Source: Streptomyces sp. Edi4
Lineage (GTDB): Bacteria > Actinomycetota > Actinomycetes > Streptomycetales > Streptomycetaceae
Assembly: GCF_040253615.1 (NCBI RefSeq)
Contig: NZ_JBEJGY010000004.1
Location: 3,162,001 to 3,226,000 of the forward strand
DNA: 64,000 nucleotides
Reading direction: 5' to 3'
This document shows positions 16,243 to 24,576 of this stretch, in pieces. Position numbers and translations under genes: made by a program. Position 1 is the first letter of the stretch, and each line of letters opens with the position of its first letter. Below the pieces are notes generated by a model. It was not told where the DNA came from and did not search any database. It saw only the letters and a program-made list of their open reading frames with translations.

Positions 16243-17229
16243 CTACAGCGGGGCGATGTTGTTCGGCTGGAAGCGCGGGGCCCGGCGCGGCGGGGTGCGG
16301 CCGCTGAGCAGGATCAGGCGGGCGGCCCGGTGGCGCTGGCCCGCGTACGGCGCGAGCAGGGTCAGCATCTCGGCGTCGTCCGCGCGGCGGTTGCCGGCCA
16401 GGGCGTGGCCGATGATGCCGGGCAGATGGAGATCGCCTACCGTCACCAAGTCGGGTGCGCCGATGGCCCGTTGCAGAGTTTCGGCGGCCGTCCAGGGGCC
16501 GATGCCCGGGATGAGCTTGAGCCGCGCGGCGGCCGCCTCCTGGTCCATCGCGACGGCCTCCTCCATGCGGCGGGCCACCCGCACCGCGCGCATGATCGTG
16601 TCCGAGCGCTTGGAGTCGACGCCGGCGCGGTGCCACTCCCAGGACGGGATCATCGCCCACGCCCTGGCGTCCGGCATGACGTACATGCCCTCGGGGGCCC
16701 CGCCCGGCGCGGGCTCGCCGAACCCGCGCACCAGGAGCCGCCAGGCGCGGTACGCCTCGATCGCGGTGACCTTCTGCTCGAGGACGGAGGGGATCAGGGA
16801 CTCCAGGACGAGGCCGGTACGGGTCAGGCGCAGGCCCGGGCGGGTACGGTGCGTCTCCGCGACGAGGCGGTGGCGGGGTTCGAAGGCCTCCGGGTTGTCC
16901 AACTCGCCCAGCATCGCGGGGAGTTGGTCCAGCATCCACTCCGCGCCCTCGCCCCACGCCTCGGCGTGCGCGGTGTCCCTGGTGGCGGTCACGCGGAGGG
17001 TGGCGGGGCCGGCGGGGGTGCGTGAGGTGCGCCATACCGCGCCGTCGGGGGTGGTGCGGTAGGTGGGGTCGGCGGGGCCGCGTCTGAGGGGGCCCAGGAC
17101 GAGGGGGAGGTCGAGGGGGCCCTTCGACGTGACCCATACGCGGGTTCGCGTGGCCGGCCGCGGCCGCGGGGCGGTGGCGCGTGGCGGTCGGCCGGGGGTG
17201 TGGGTGCGGGGGGTGAATCGTCCTGCCAC
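16243..17229 (-). CDS. HhH-GPD family DNA-3-methyladenine glycosylase
   Basis: This 328-residue protein is an AlkA-like base-excision glycosylase that removes alkylated bases from DNA. The helix-hairpin-helix LKLIPGIGPWTAAETLQRA lies near residue 245, and DLVTVGDLHLPG carries the catalytic aspartate of the HhH-GPD family. The N-terminal part (RTRVWVTSKGPLDLPLVLGPL) matches the strand-rich AlkA domain. The GTG at 17227-17229 is chosen for its GAGGAC ribosome site and the conserved start AGRFTP. It is convergent with fbiB, and a repeat-filled gap follows upstream. The exact damage substrate cannot be read from the sequence. Confidence 0.88.
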   Translation of the reverse strand: MAGRFTPRTHTPGRPPRATAPRPRPATRTRVWVTSKGPLDLPLVLGPLRRGPADPTYRTTPDGAVWRTSRTPAGPATLRVTATRDTAHAEAWGEGAEWMLDQLPAMLGELDNPEAFEPRHRLVAETHRTRPGLRLTRTGLVLESLIPSVLEQKVTAIEAYRAWRLLVRGFGEPAPGGAPEGMYVMPDARAWAMIPSWEWHRAGVDSKRSDTIMRAVRVARRMEEAVAMDQEAAAARLKLIPGIGPWTAAETLQRAIGAPDLVTVGDLHLPGIIGHALAGNRRADDAEMLTLLAPYAGQRHRAARLILLSGRTPPRRAPRFQPNNIAPL

Positions 17230-17716
17230 GGGTGGTCCTCGAAGGGGTGGGTTCCCTCCGAGAGTACGCCCCCTCAACCGCGAACCGGCCCCCACCCAAG
17301 CCCCCTGGGGCTCCGCGGCTGAACGCGCTCGTCCTCAAACTCCCCCAAGGCCTCAAGGGCCAGGGGGCACCCCCATGACCGGCTGGGTATGCGCATGCCG
17401 GCCCGCACCGGGTGCCTCAGGGGCGCGGGGAACTGCGCGCCCAGCCACCCACAACCCGCACCCAAGGCCCCTGCGGCTCCGCCCCAGACCCCCGTTCACG
17501 CTGAACGCGCTCGTCCTCAAACTCCCCAAGGCCTCAAGGGCCAGGGAGGACCCCATGACAGGCTGAGGATGCCGCTGTGGCCAGCACCGACCCCGCCAAG
17601 GGCGCGGAGACACGCTGAGGTTGCCCGTGCCGGCCAGCACCGGATGCTCAGGGGCGCGGGGAACTGCCCGACCAGCTACGTACGGCCCGCGCACGAAAGG
17701 CCGCCCCACGGGGCTC
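17230..17716. repeat. Non-coding gap with dispersed Streptomyces repeat blocks (cluster 1)
   Basis: This 487-base gap holds parts of a repeat family that recurs elsewhere in the window. GGGGCGCGGGGAACTGCGCG occurs at 17420-17439, and again with one mismatch at 17651-17670. A GGCTCCGCCCC hairpin block and the phrase GAACGCGCTCGTCCTCAAAC followed by CCTCAAGGGCCAGGG occur twice, near 17322 and 17502. The ORFs running through it are Pro/Arg-rich and not gene-like. Confidence 0.75.
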
Positions 17717-18799
17717 CTACTGGTCCGAGGAGAAGCGGACCGCCCCCGCCGGCAGGGCGGCCCCGCACCACACCCGCACCCCGCACCGCAGCTCGTTGTC
17801 GGCGCCGACATCCGCGCCGTCCCCCACCACCGCGCCGTCCAGGATCGTCCGCGCGCCGATCCGCGCACCCGCCCCCACCAGCGAATCCGTCACCACCGCC
17901 CCCGCCTCGACGACCGCACCCGCCAAAATCGCGCTGCCCTCCACGCACGCCCCCGCGCCGATGACCGCGCCCTCTGCCACCACCGTGCCGCCGGTCAGCT
18001 TCGCGTCGGGGGCGACCTTCGCCGTCGCCAGGACCAGGCGGTCGCCGCAGCGGCCGGGGACGGCGGGGGAAGGGGCGCGGCCGAGGACCAGGTCCGCCGA
18101 GCCGCGTACGAAGGCCGCCGGGGTGCCGAGGTCGAGCCAGTACGTCGAGTCCACCATGCCCTGGAGGTGGGCGCCGCGGGCCAGCAGGCCGGGGAAGGTC
18201 TCGCGCTCCACCGACACCGGCCGGCCCGCCGGGATGCTGTCGATGACCGAGCGCCGGAACACATACGCGCCCGCGTTGATCTGGTCAGTGACGATCTCCT
18301 GGGGCGTCTGGGGCTTCTCCAGGAACGCCGTGACCCGCCCGGTCGCGTCCGTGGGGACGAGCCCGAACGCCCTCGGGTCGTCGACCCGGGTGAGGTGCAG
18401 CGAGACGTCCGCGCCGGACGTGCGGTGGGTGTCCACGAGGGCGCGGATGTCCAGGCCCGTCAGGATGTCGCCGTTGAAGATCAGGACCGGCTCGTCGGGC
18501 CCGGACCGCAGCCGCGAGGCCACGTTGCGGATGGCGCCGCCCGTGCCAAGGGGCTCGACCTCGGTGACGTACTCGATGCTGAGGCCGAGCGACGAGCCGT
18601 CACCGAAGTACGGCTCGAACACCTCGGCCAGGTAGGAGGTGGCCAGGACGATGTGGTCGACCCCGGCCGCCTGGGCCCGGGCCAGCTGGTGGGTGAGGAA
18701 GGGGACGCCCGCCGCCGGAACCATCGGCTTGGGCGTGCGCACCGTGAGCGGGCGCAGCCTGGTGCCCTTGCCGCCGACCAGGAGGATCGCTTCTGTCAC
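17717..18799 (-). CDS. Sugar-1-phosphate nucleotidyltransferase, probable mannose-1-phosphate guanylyltransferase
   Basis: The 360-residue enzyme has an N-terminal nucleotidyltransferase domain starting EAILLVGGKGTRLRPLT, with LGTGGAIRN and the metal-binding FNGDIL, and a C-terminal left-handed beta-helix of hexapeptide repeats (VIGAGACVEGSAILAGAVV). It should form an NDP-sugar from a sugar 1-phosphate. Because manA and manB lie nearby and the mycobacterial counterpart makes GDP-mannose, mannose 1-phosphate is the likeliest substrate, but the family also includes glucose enzymes. The GTG at 18797-18799 fits the conserved start TEAILL; upstream residues are not conserved-looking. Confidence 0.85.
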   Translation of the reverse strand: MTEAILLVGGKGTRLRPLTVRTPKPMVPAAGVPFLTHQLARAQAAGVDHIVLATSYLAEVFEPYFGDGSSLGLSIEYVTEVEPLGTGGAIRNVASRLRSGPDEPVLIFNGDILTGLDIRALVDTHRTSGADVSLHLTRVDDPRAFGLVPTDATGRVTAFLEKPQTPQEIVTDQINAGAYVFRRSVIDSIPAGRPVSVERETFPGLLARGAHLQGMVDSTYWLDLGTPAAFVRGSADLVLGRAPSPAVPGRCGDRLVLATAKVAPDAKLTGGTVVAEGAVIGAGACVEGSAILAGAVVEAGAVVTDSLVGAGARIGARTILDGAVVGDGADVGADNELRCGVRVWCGAALPAGAVRFSSDQ

Positions 18800-18907
18800 C
18801 TGTCGTCTCTGCTTCCTGCTGGGGCCGGCCTTCGGATTCCGTCGCACGTTCGGCGGAACTCCCGGCCGGCCAGTTTATGCAGACCCCCCGAGCGCCTTCG
18901 CGGCCGG

Positions 18908-20206
18908 TCAGCGCCGGCCCTGGTAGTGGGCGGCGGCGACCCGGGCGGTGCCGAGCCTGCTGTACAGGCGCGCCCCCGGGCAGTCGGTGGCGAATCCGTC
19001 GCGGTGACCGGCGATGGCGTTGAAGCGGACGCTGCGGCCCTTCTTGTAGCGGTTGCCGCCACCCGAGACCAGCGTGCTCTTGCCCTTGGGGTTGAGCCCG
19101 TACAGACCGAGCTTCCAGGCCGCGAGCTGTTCGACGGCCCTGAGTGCGGCACCCGACGGGTTGGTCCTGTTGTAGGTGCCGAGGACCGCGATGCCCGTGC
19201 TGTTGGTGTTGAACCCCAGCGTGTGCGCCCCCATCACGGCCCTCGCCACGCCCCCGGCGCGCCCCTCGTAGATGTTTCCGCACTTGTCGACCGCGAAGTT
19301 GTAGCCGATGTCCCGCCAGCCGCTGCTCTTGACGTGGTAGCGGTAGATGCCGCGCAGCACGGAGGCCGACTGGGCGCAGCTGTATCCGTTGCCGGTCGCG
19401 GTGTGGTGGACGAAGGCGACCTTGACGGACTTGGTGTAGACGAAGCCGCGCTCGCGCAGCCGCTCGTCGGCGCCCCAGCCCCGGCGCGTGATGATGCGCG
19501 GCCGGGGTCCGATGGGGGGACGGGCCAGGCTGTCGGCGCCCGCCACGTCGGCGGACTCGATCCCGGCGCCCGTCACCTCGGCCGCCTCGGCCCGGGTCGC
19601 GGCCTCGTCAAGGGCGGGCAGCACATCGGGGGTCTCGACGGCCCGGGTGTTCTCGCCCGCGTCCCCCTCGGCGGGCCCGGCCCCGGGGTCGACGAGATCC
19701 AGGCGCAGCCCGCCCGGGAGCGGGGCCGCGTCCTGCCCGTCCCCGGCCGGCTCCGCGTCCACACGTGCCTCCACGGCGTCCGAGTCACCGACCCACAGCG
19801 GCGCGGTGGAGCCGCGCAGGGGCCGGGCCGCCTCGGGGGTGCCCGGGTCGGCACCGTGGTCCTGGTTGTGGGTCTCCAGGTCCTGCCAGGCCGACCAGGC
19901 ACCGGAGGCGCGGGCCCGGGTGCGGACCTGGACGCTGCCGCGCAGTTCGTCCCGCGCGTTGTCCCACACGACGCCGACGAGGGAGAACGGCCGCACCTCC
20001 CGTGCCGCCAAACCCTCTTGGGAGGAGCCGCCCCCCACGCGATTGGCGCCGGGCAGCGGCGCGAGCGGCAGCGACTGGGTGGAGCCCGCGGGTTCCGCGG
20101 CCGCCGCCGGGGCCGAGGCGGTCGTCGTGGCGGCTGTGGCCACGGAAGGAAGAGTGAGGGCCGCGACAGCGGCGACGCCGATCGAAGACGCAAGGAAGCT
20201 ACGCAT
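18908..20206 (-). CDS. Secreted N-acetylmuramoyl-L-alanine amidase, PGRP type
   Basis: This exported enzyme should cut the bond between muramic acid and the stem peptide. MRSFLASSIGVAAVAALTL is a signal peptide ending in an Ala-rich cleavage region. The middle part (residues 50-240) is low-complexity and strand-rich, and the amidase_2/PGRP domain fills about 245-425, with FVHHTATGNGYSC (zinc His), IGYNFAVDKCGNIYEGRAGG and GHRDGFATDCPG (zinc His and Cys). The ATG at 20204-20206 has AGGA nine bases before it; ATG at 20222-20224 is the alternative. It diverges from the TIGR03089 gene. Envelope context fits a wall-remodelling role. Confidence 0.93.
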   Translation of the reverse strand: MRSFLASSIGVAAVAALTLPSVATAATTTASAPAAAAEPAGSTQSLPLAPLPGANRVGGGSSQEGLAAREVRPFSLVGVVWDNARDELRGSVQVRTRARASGAWSAWQDLETHNQDHGADPGTPEAARPLRGSTAPLWVGDSDAVEARVDAEPAGDGQDAAPLPGGLRLDLVDPGAGPAEGDAGENTRAVETPDVLPALDEAATRAEAAEVTGAGIESADVAGADSLARPPIGPRPRIITRRGWGADERLRERGFVYTKSVKVAFVHHTATGNGYSCAQSASVLRGIYRYHVKSSGWRDIGYNFAVDKCGNIYEGRAGGVARAVMGAHTLGFNTNSTGIAVLGTYNRTNPSGAALRAVEQLAAWKLGLYGLNPKGKSTLVSGGGNRYKKGRSVRFNAIAGHRDGFATDCPGARLYSRLGTARVAAAHYQGRR

Positions 20207-20322
20207 GTTGACGATCCTGGTCATACCCGTACAAATCTGTCCAATGGTGAACTGATGGCCCGTCGCCCAAACCGGTGTACGCACCCGGGTTATCGCGGCC
20301 GGTGCCACCGCGCCGGGCCACG

Positions 20323-20328
20323 TAGCCT
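20323..20328 (+). promoter_or_regulatory. Leaderless-type -10 for the TIGR03089 gene
   Basis: TAGCCT lies seven bases before the GTG start at 20336, the spacing expected when transcription starts at the first codon. No good -35 is seen, and no ribosome site lies in the window between, which also favours a leaderless message. Confidence 0.4.
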
Positions 20329-20335
20329 TGCCCGC

Positions 20336-21088
20336 GTGAACGCCAGCGACCGCACCCCTGCCGACCTGCTGCGATCCGCGCTCGCCGCGGACCCGGGCCG
20401 CCCCCTCGTCACCTTCTACGACGACGCCACCGGCGAACGCGTGGAACTGTCCGTCGCCACCTTCGCCAATTGGGTGGCCAAGACCGCGAACCTGCTCCAG
20501 GGCGATCTCGCGGCCGAGCCCGGCGACCGGCTCGCCCTGCTCCTTCCCGCGCACTGGCAGAGCGCCGTGTGGCTGATGGCCTGCCACTCCATGGGCGTAA
20601 CCGCAAAGATCGGCGGCGACCCGGCAGTCGCCGATCTCGTGGTGAGCGGCCCCGACACGCTTGAGGAGGCCCGGGCCTGCTCCGGCGAGCGGGTGGCGCT
20701 CGCGCTGCGCCCGCTCGGGGGCCGCTTCCCGCAGCCCCCGGCCGGTTTCGCCGACTACGCCGTCGAGGTGCCGAGCCAGGGCGACCGGTTCGCGCCGTAC
20801 GCGCCCGTCGACCCCGAAGGCCCCGCGCTCGTGGTGGACGGCGCCGAGCTGAGCGCCGCCGAACTGGTCACGCGGGCCCGCGAGGAAGCGGCCGCGCTCG
20901 GTCTTGCCCCGGGGGCCCGGCTGCTCTCGGGCCTCGGGTACGACAGCTGGCGCGGGCTGGCGAGCGGTCTGTACGCCCCGCTCGCCTCGGGCGGTTCGGT
21001 CGTCCTGTGCCGCAATCTGGCCCAACTGGCCGAGGGCGGGCTCGACAAGCGGGCCGAGAGCGAGCGGGTCACACACCGCTCGTTGTGA
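20336..21088 (+). CDS. TIGR03089 family protein
   Basis: The 250-residue product fits TIGR03089, an actinobacterial family that looks like the N-terminal half of an adenylate-forming (AMP-binding) enzyme. LVTFYDDATGERVELSVATF and NWVAKTANLLQ match the first part of acyl-CoA ligases, and GDRLALLLPAHWQSAVWLMAC the next. The ATP-binding and C-terminal domains of true ligases are absent, so it is probably not a working ligase. The GTG at 20336 is chosen because the family starts here; the frame stays open far upstream only by chance. It lies between the amidase and the LCP cluster. Confidence 0.85.
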   Translation: MNASDRTPADLLRSALAADPGRPLVTFYDDATGERVELSVATFANWVAKTANLLQGDLAAEPGDRLALLLPAHWQSAVWLMACHSMGVTAKIGGDPAVADLVVSGPDTLEEARACSGERVALALRPLGGRFPQPPAGFADYAVEVPSQGDRFAPYAPVDPEGPALVVDGAELSAAELVTRAREEAAALGLAPGARLLSGLGYDSWRGLASGLYAPLASGGSVVLCRNLAQLAEGGLDKRAESERVTHRSL

Positions 21089-21285
21089 GCGTCCGGGTCC
21101 GGCGATGACCCGGTACCGGCCCCCGCCCTCGTCACCCGTCCCCGGGGGCCCGGCCCCCGGGCTCCGGCGGCGCCCCGCCACATGATCGGCCGCGCACACA
21201 ACCAAGCGCGCGGTTCGGCCGTCTACCGGGGTGCCCCGGCGGCGCAGTGCGCCGCCGACCCCCGTGATGGCCCGTGCCCGTGAGG

Positions 21286-22527
21286 ATGGACGCCGACGTG
21301 AGCGACAGTGCTGGCACGCCCGCCGAACCGGAGCCCCCGGCCGGCGACGAGCCGCGGCTACCGGCCACCGCCACCCCGGCGGACCCCAAAACCCGTCGCC
21401 GCTGGCTGCGTTGGACCGCGCTCGGCGTATCCGGCGTCGTCCTCGTCGCCGCCGGGACCGGCTGGTGGTTCTACCGCAAGCTCGACGGCAACATCCATAC
21501 CGACACCTCCGCCGCGCACGAGCTCGACAAGTATGCCCGGGACCGGCCCGCGTCGGTCGTGCACGACGCGGAGAACCTGCTGCTCATCGGCTCGGACTCA
21601 CGCGCGGGCAACAACGCCTCCTACGGCAGGGACGACGGCGGCAGCCAGCGCTCGGACACCACGATCCTGCTGCACCTGGCCGCCGACCGGCGCAGCGCCA
21701 CCGCCGTCTCGCTGCCGCGCGACCTCATGGCGGACCTGCCCGCCTGCGGGGAGCCGGACGGCACCACGTCCAAGCCCCAATTCGCCCAGTTCAACTCGGC
21801 GTTCGACATCGGCGGCGCGGCCTGCACCATCCGTACGGTCGAGAAGATGACCGGCGTGCGGATCGACCACCACATGGTCGTCGACTTCAGCGGGTTCAAG
21901 GACATGGTCGACGCGGTGGACGGCGTCGAGGTCTGCCTGAAGGAGCCGGTCGAGGACCGGCAGGCACACCTCAAGCTGCCGGCCGGGCGCCAACTGCTGC
22001 GCGGGGAGCAGGCACTGGGGTTCGTACGGTCCCGGCACGGCTTCGGGGACGGCAGCGACACCCAGCGCATGGACCGCCAGCAGCAGTTCCTCGGCTCGCT
22101 GATCAAGAAGGTGCAGAGCAACGGGGTGCTGCTCAATCCGGCGCGGCTCTACCCGGTCCTGGACGCGGCCACCAAGTCGCTCACCACGGACCCCGGCCTC
22201 GACAGCCTCAAGGACCTGTACGACCTGGTGAGTTCGGTACGCGGCATTCCCACCGAGAACATCCGTTTCCTCACGGTTCCGCGCCAGCCGTACGCGTACG
22301 ACCGCAACCGGGACGAACTCGTGCAGCCGGACGCGGACCGGCTCTTCACCCAGCTGCGCCAGGACCAGCCGATCAAGGTGGCGCCCGCCGCGGACGTGGC
22401 GAAGTCCAAGGAGGGCGCGCAGGGCTCCGGCGGTGACGACAAGCCCGACGATCCGACCCCCTCGCCCAGCGCGTCGGCGCCCCCCGTCTACCCCGGAACG
22501 GACGCGGCGTCGGGCATGTGCGGGTAG
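21286..22527 (+). CDS. LCP family protein 1 (cell-wall glycopolymer ligase)
   Basis: LytR-CpsA-Psr proteins transfer lipid-linked glycopolymers such as teichoic or teichuronic acids to peptidoglycan outside the membrane. This 413-residue member has a 40-residue cytoplasmic tail, one membrane helix (ALGVSGVVLVAAGTGWWFY) and an LCP domain at about 95-250. Conserved charged motifs are LLIGSDSRAG, VSLPRDLMADLP and FVRSRHGFGDGSD, whose Arg and Asp residues bind the pyrophosphate lipid. The C-terminal tail is Pro/Ser-rich without a LytR_C domain. The ATG at 21286 is the most conserved-looking start; a weak ribosome site leaves GTG 21280 or 21298 possible. Confidence 0.9.
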   Translation: MDADVSDSAGTPAEPEPPAGDEPRLPATATPADPKTRRRWLRWTALGVSGVVLVAAGTGWWFYRKLDGNIHTDTSAAHELDKYARDRPASVVHDAENLLLIGSDSRAGNNASYGRDDGGSQRSDTTILLHLAADRRSATAVSLPRDLMADLPACGEPDGTTSKPQFAQFNSAFDIGGAACTIRTVEKMTGVRIDHHMVVDFSGFKDMVDAVDGVEVCLKEPVEDRQAHLKLPAGRQLLRGEQALGFVRSRHGFGDGSDTQRMDRQQQFLGSLIKKVQSNGVLLNPARLYPVLDAATKSLTTDPGLDSLKDLYDLVSSVRGIPTENIRFLTVPRQPYAYDRNRDELVQPDADRLFTQLRQDQPIKVAPAADVAKSKEGAQGSGGDDKPDDPTPSPSASAPPVYPGTDAASGMCG

Positions 22528-22756
22528 CGGCGGGCCGGCGTGACCGACCCGTGAATTCCACGTGCGCGGCTGCGGATTGGGGCCAAATGCCCGGTTATAA
22601 AAGGGGTGGAATTTGTCACGGCCGTCGCTCTTGGCCGAACTGGCCAGATAGTGTGACGCGATCCGGTGCGACCGGCCGACGGCCGCGCACCGCAGGAGCG
22701 ATTGATTGAGCGCTTTGGGGGAAGCGACTCGGCACCGACGGAGGACCGAAGCAACC

Positions 22757-24502
22757 GTGGATGCGCAGAGCCGTGGGCGGGCCGATGAAGTCGACCCCGC
22801 AGACCAGTGGGTCCTCAACCCGGACACCGGCACTTACGAATTGCGACTGAACCCTTCCGGAACGCGGTCGAATTCGGGCCGCGACCGGTCATCCACGGGC
22901 AGCGCCCCGGGCGGGCGGTCCGGGCAGCCGGGGCAGTCCGGGCGTACCGGAGGCCGCGAGGTGCCCGGACAGCGCAACCGCCGGGCCGGCAAGGCCCCCG
23001 CCGAGGAGTCCCCCGACGCGCTGGGCCGCCGCAAGCGCAAGCCCAAGCCGGCCCGCAAGAAGAAGGCCCTGCTGTGGACGGGCGGCGTGATGGGGTTCGT
23101 CCTCGTCGTCGGCGCGGGCGGGGCCTACTGGCTCTACCAGCACTTCAACGGCAACATCAACACCGTCGACGTCGGCGACGCGGGCAACAAGAGCTCGGTG
23201 CCCGACGGAGCCTTCAACATCCTGGTCATCGGCACCGACAAGCGCACCGGCGCGGGCAACGAGGGGTACGGCGACGCCGGCAGCGAGGGCCACGCCGACA
23301 CCAACATCCTCTTCCACGTCTCGGCGGACCGGACCAACGCGACCGCGATGTCCATCCCCCGCGACATGATCACCGACATTCCCGCCTGCCCGACCAAGCA
23401 GAAGGACGGCACCACCAAGACGGTGCCGGGCACGAAGCACGTGCGGTTCAACGAGAGCCTGGGGCAGGAGGGCCGCGACCCCGGCTGCACCATGCGGACG
23501 GTCAAGCAGCTCACCGGGCTCACCGTCGACCACTTCATGATGGCCGACTTCAACGCCGTCAAGGAGCTGTCCACGGCTGTCGGCGGCGTCAAGGTCTGCC
23601 TGGAGAAGCCGGTCAACGACCCCAAGTCACATCTGAAGCTCCCGGCGGGTCAGAGCGTCGTCAAGGGCGAGCAGGCGCTCGCCTTCGTCCGCACCCGGCA
23701 CAGCTTCGGCCACGAGAGCGACCTCGACCGCATCAAGCAGCAGCAGCAGTTCATCGGTTCGATGATCCGGCAGATGAAGTCGGACGACACCCTGGGCAGC
23801 CCCACCAAGCTGTACGGCCTTGCGGACGCGGCGACCAAGGCGCTCACGGTCGACTCGGGGATAGGCAGTATCAAGAAGCTGACCGATCTCGCCCAGGTGC
23901 TCGGCAAGATCGACGCGAAGAACATCACCTTCGCCACGCTGCCGGTCATCGACAACCCCGCCGAGGGCAAGAAGCACGTCACCGTGGTGCCCGACCCGAC
24001 GAAGGCCGACGCGCTGTTCGCGATGATGCGCGCCGACACCTCGCTCACCGAGGTGAAGAAGAAGGAGGCGGACGCCAAGAGCGCGGCCGCCGCCGAGGAG
24101 GCCGCCCGCCTCGAAGGACCCCGCGCCAAGTCCTCCGACGTACGTATCACCGTGCTCAACGGCGGCGCGAAGGCGGGCTCGGCCGGTGACCTGGTCACCT
24201 GGCTCCAGAACCAGCAGGGCGTCCTGAAGTCGAGCAACGGCGCGAACGCCCCGCAGAAGGTGCCCGCCACCGTCCTCGCCTACGCGCCGAACCAGGCCGA
24301 CCAGGCCCGTAAGCTGGCGGATCTGCTCGGGCTCGCCGCCTCGGCGCTCAAGCCGGGCACGAAGGACGCCGTGGGCAAGGAGGCGATGGTGCTGACCCTC
24401 GGCCCCGACTTCCAGCAGGCGGGCACGCCCGTCGCCGCCCCGGCCAAGGCGCCGGAAGGCATCCAGAAGGTCGAAGCAGACAAACCGGTCTGCGCCAAGT
24501 AG
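22757..24502 (+). CDS. LCP family protein 2 with LytR_C domain
   Basis: The 581-residue protein has a long disordered cytoplasmic tail (1-105) rich in Gly, Ser and Arg, a membrane helix near 107-128, an LCP domain (NILVIGTDKRTG, AMSIPRDMITDIP, FVRTRHSFGHESD) and a C-terminal LytR_C domain at about 465-560 (VRITVLNGGAKAGSAG). It should act as a glycopolymer-peptidoglycan ligase at the outer face of the membrane. The GTG at 22757 is chosen because DAQSRGRADEVDPADQWVLNP matches the conserved start and GGAGG lies 12 bases upstream. The gap before it (22528-22756) has no gene. It is the second of five LCP genes here. Confidence 0.9.
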   Translation: MDAQSRGRADEVDPADQWVLNPDTGTYELRLNPSGTRSNSGRDRSSTGSAPGGRSGQPGQSGRTGGREVPGQRNRRAGKAPAEESPDALGRRKRKPKPARKKKALLWTGGVMGFVLVVGAGGAYWLYQHFNGNINTVDVGDAGNKSSVPDGAFNILVIGTDKRTGAGNEGYGDAGSEGHADTNILFHVSADRTNATAMSIPRDMITDIPACPTKQKDGTTKTVPGTKHVRFNESLGQEGRDPGCTMRTVKQLTGLTVDHFMMADFNAVKELSTAVGGVKVCLEKPVNDPKSHLKLPAGQSVVKGEQALAFVRTRHSFGHESDLDRIKQQQQFIGSMIRQMKSDDTLGSPTKLYGLADAATKALTVDSGIGSIKKLTDLAQVLGKIDAKNITFATLPVIDNPAEGKKHVTVVPDPTKADALFAMMRADTSLTEVKKKEADAKSAAAAEEAARLEGPRAKSSDVRITVLNGGAKAGSAGDLVTWLQNQQGVLKSSNGANAPQKVPATVLAYAPNQADQARKLADLLGLAASALKPGTKDAVGKEAMVLTLGPDFQQAGTPVAAPAKAPEGIQKVEADKPVCAK

Positions 24503-24511
24503 CCAAAGCAC

Positions 24512-24548
24512 CAGACTCATGGCCCGGCCGGGCCTCAGGGGGAGTCTG
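24512..24548. terminator. Hairpin between LCP genes 2 and 3
   Basis: CAGACTC (24512-24518) pairs with GAGTCTG (24542-24548), and the interior holds a self-complementary GGCCCGGCCGGGCC (24521-24534). No U-run follows. It may weaken read-through between the two LCP genes rather than end transcription fully. Confidence 0.4.
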
Positions 24549-24576
24549 AGAGCCTGAAAGACAGAGGGGTACAGGG

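Noticed and set aside
17621..21088. Open frame of 1155 codons on the plus strand
   Set aside because: Only the last 250 codons (from 20336) are gene-like; the rest runs antisense to the nucleotidyltransferase and amidase.
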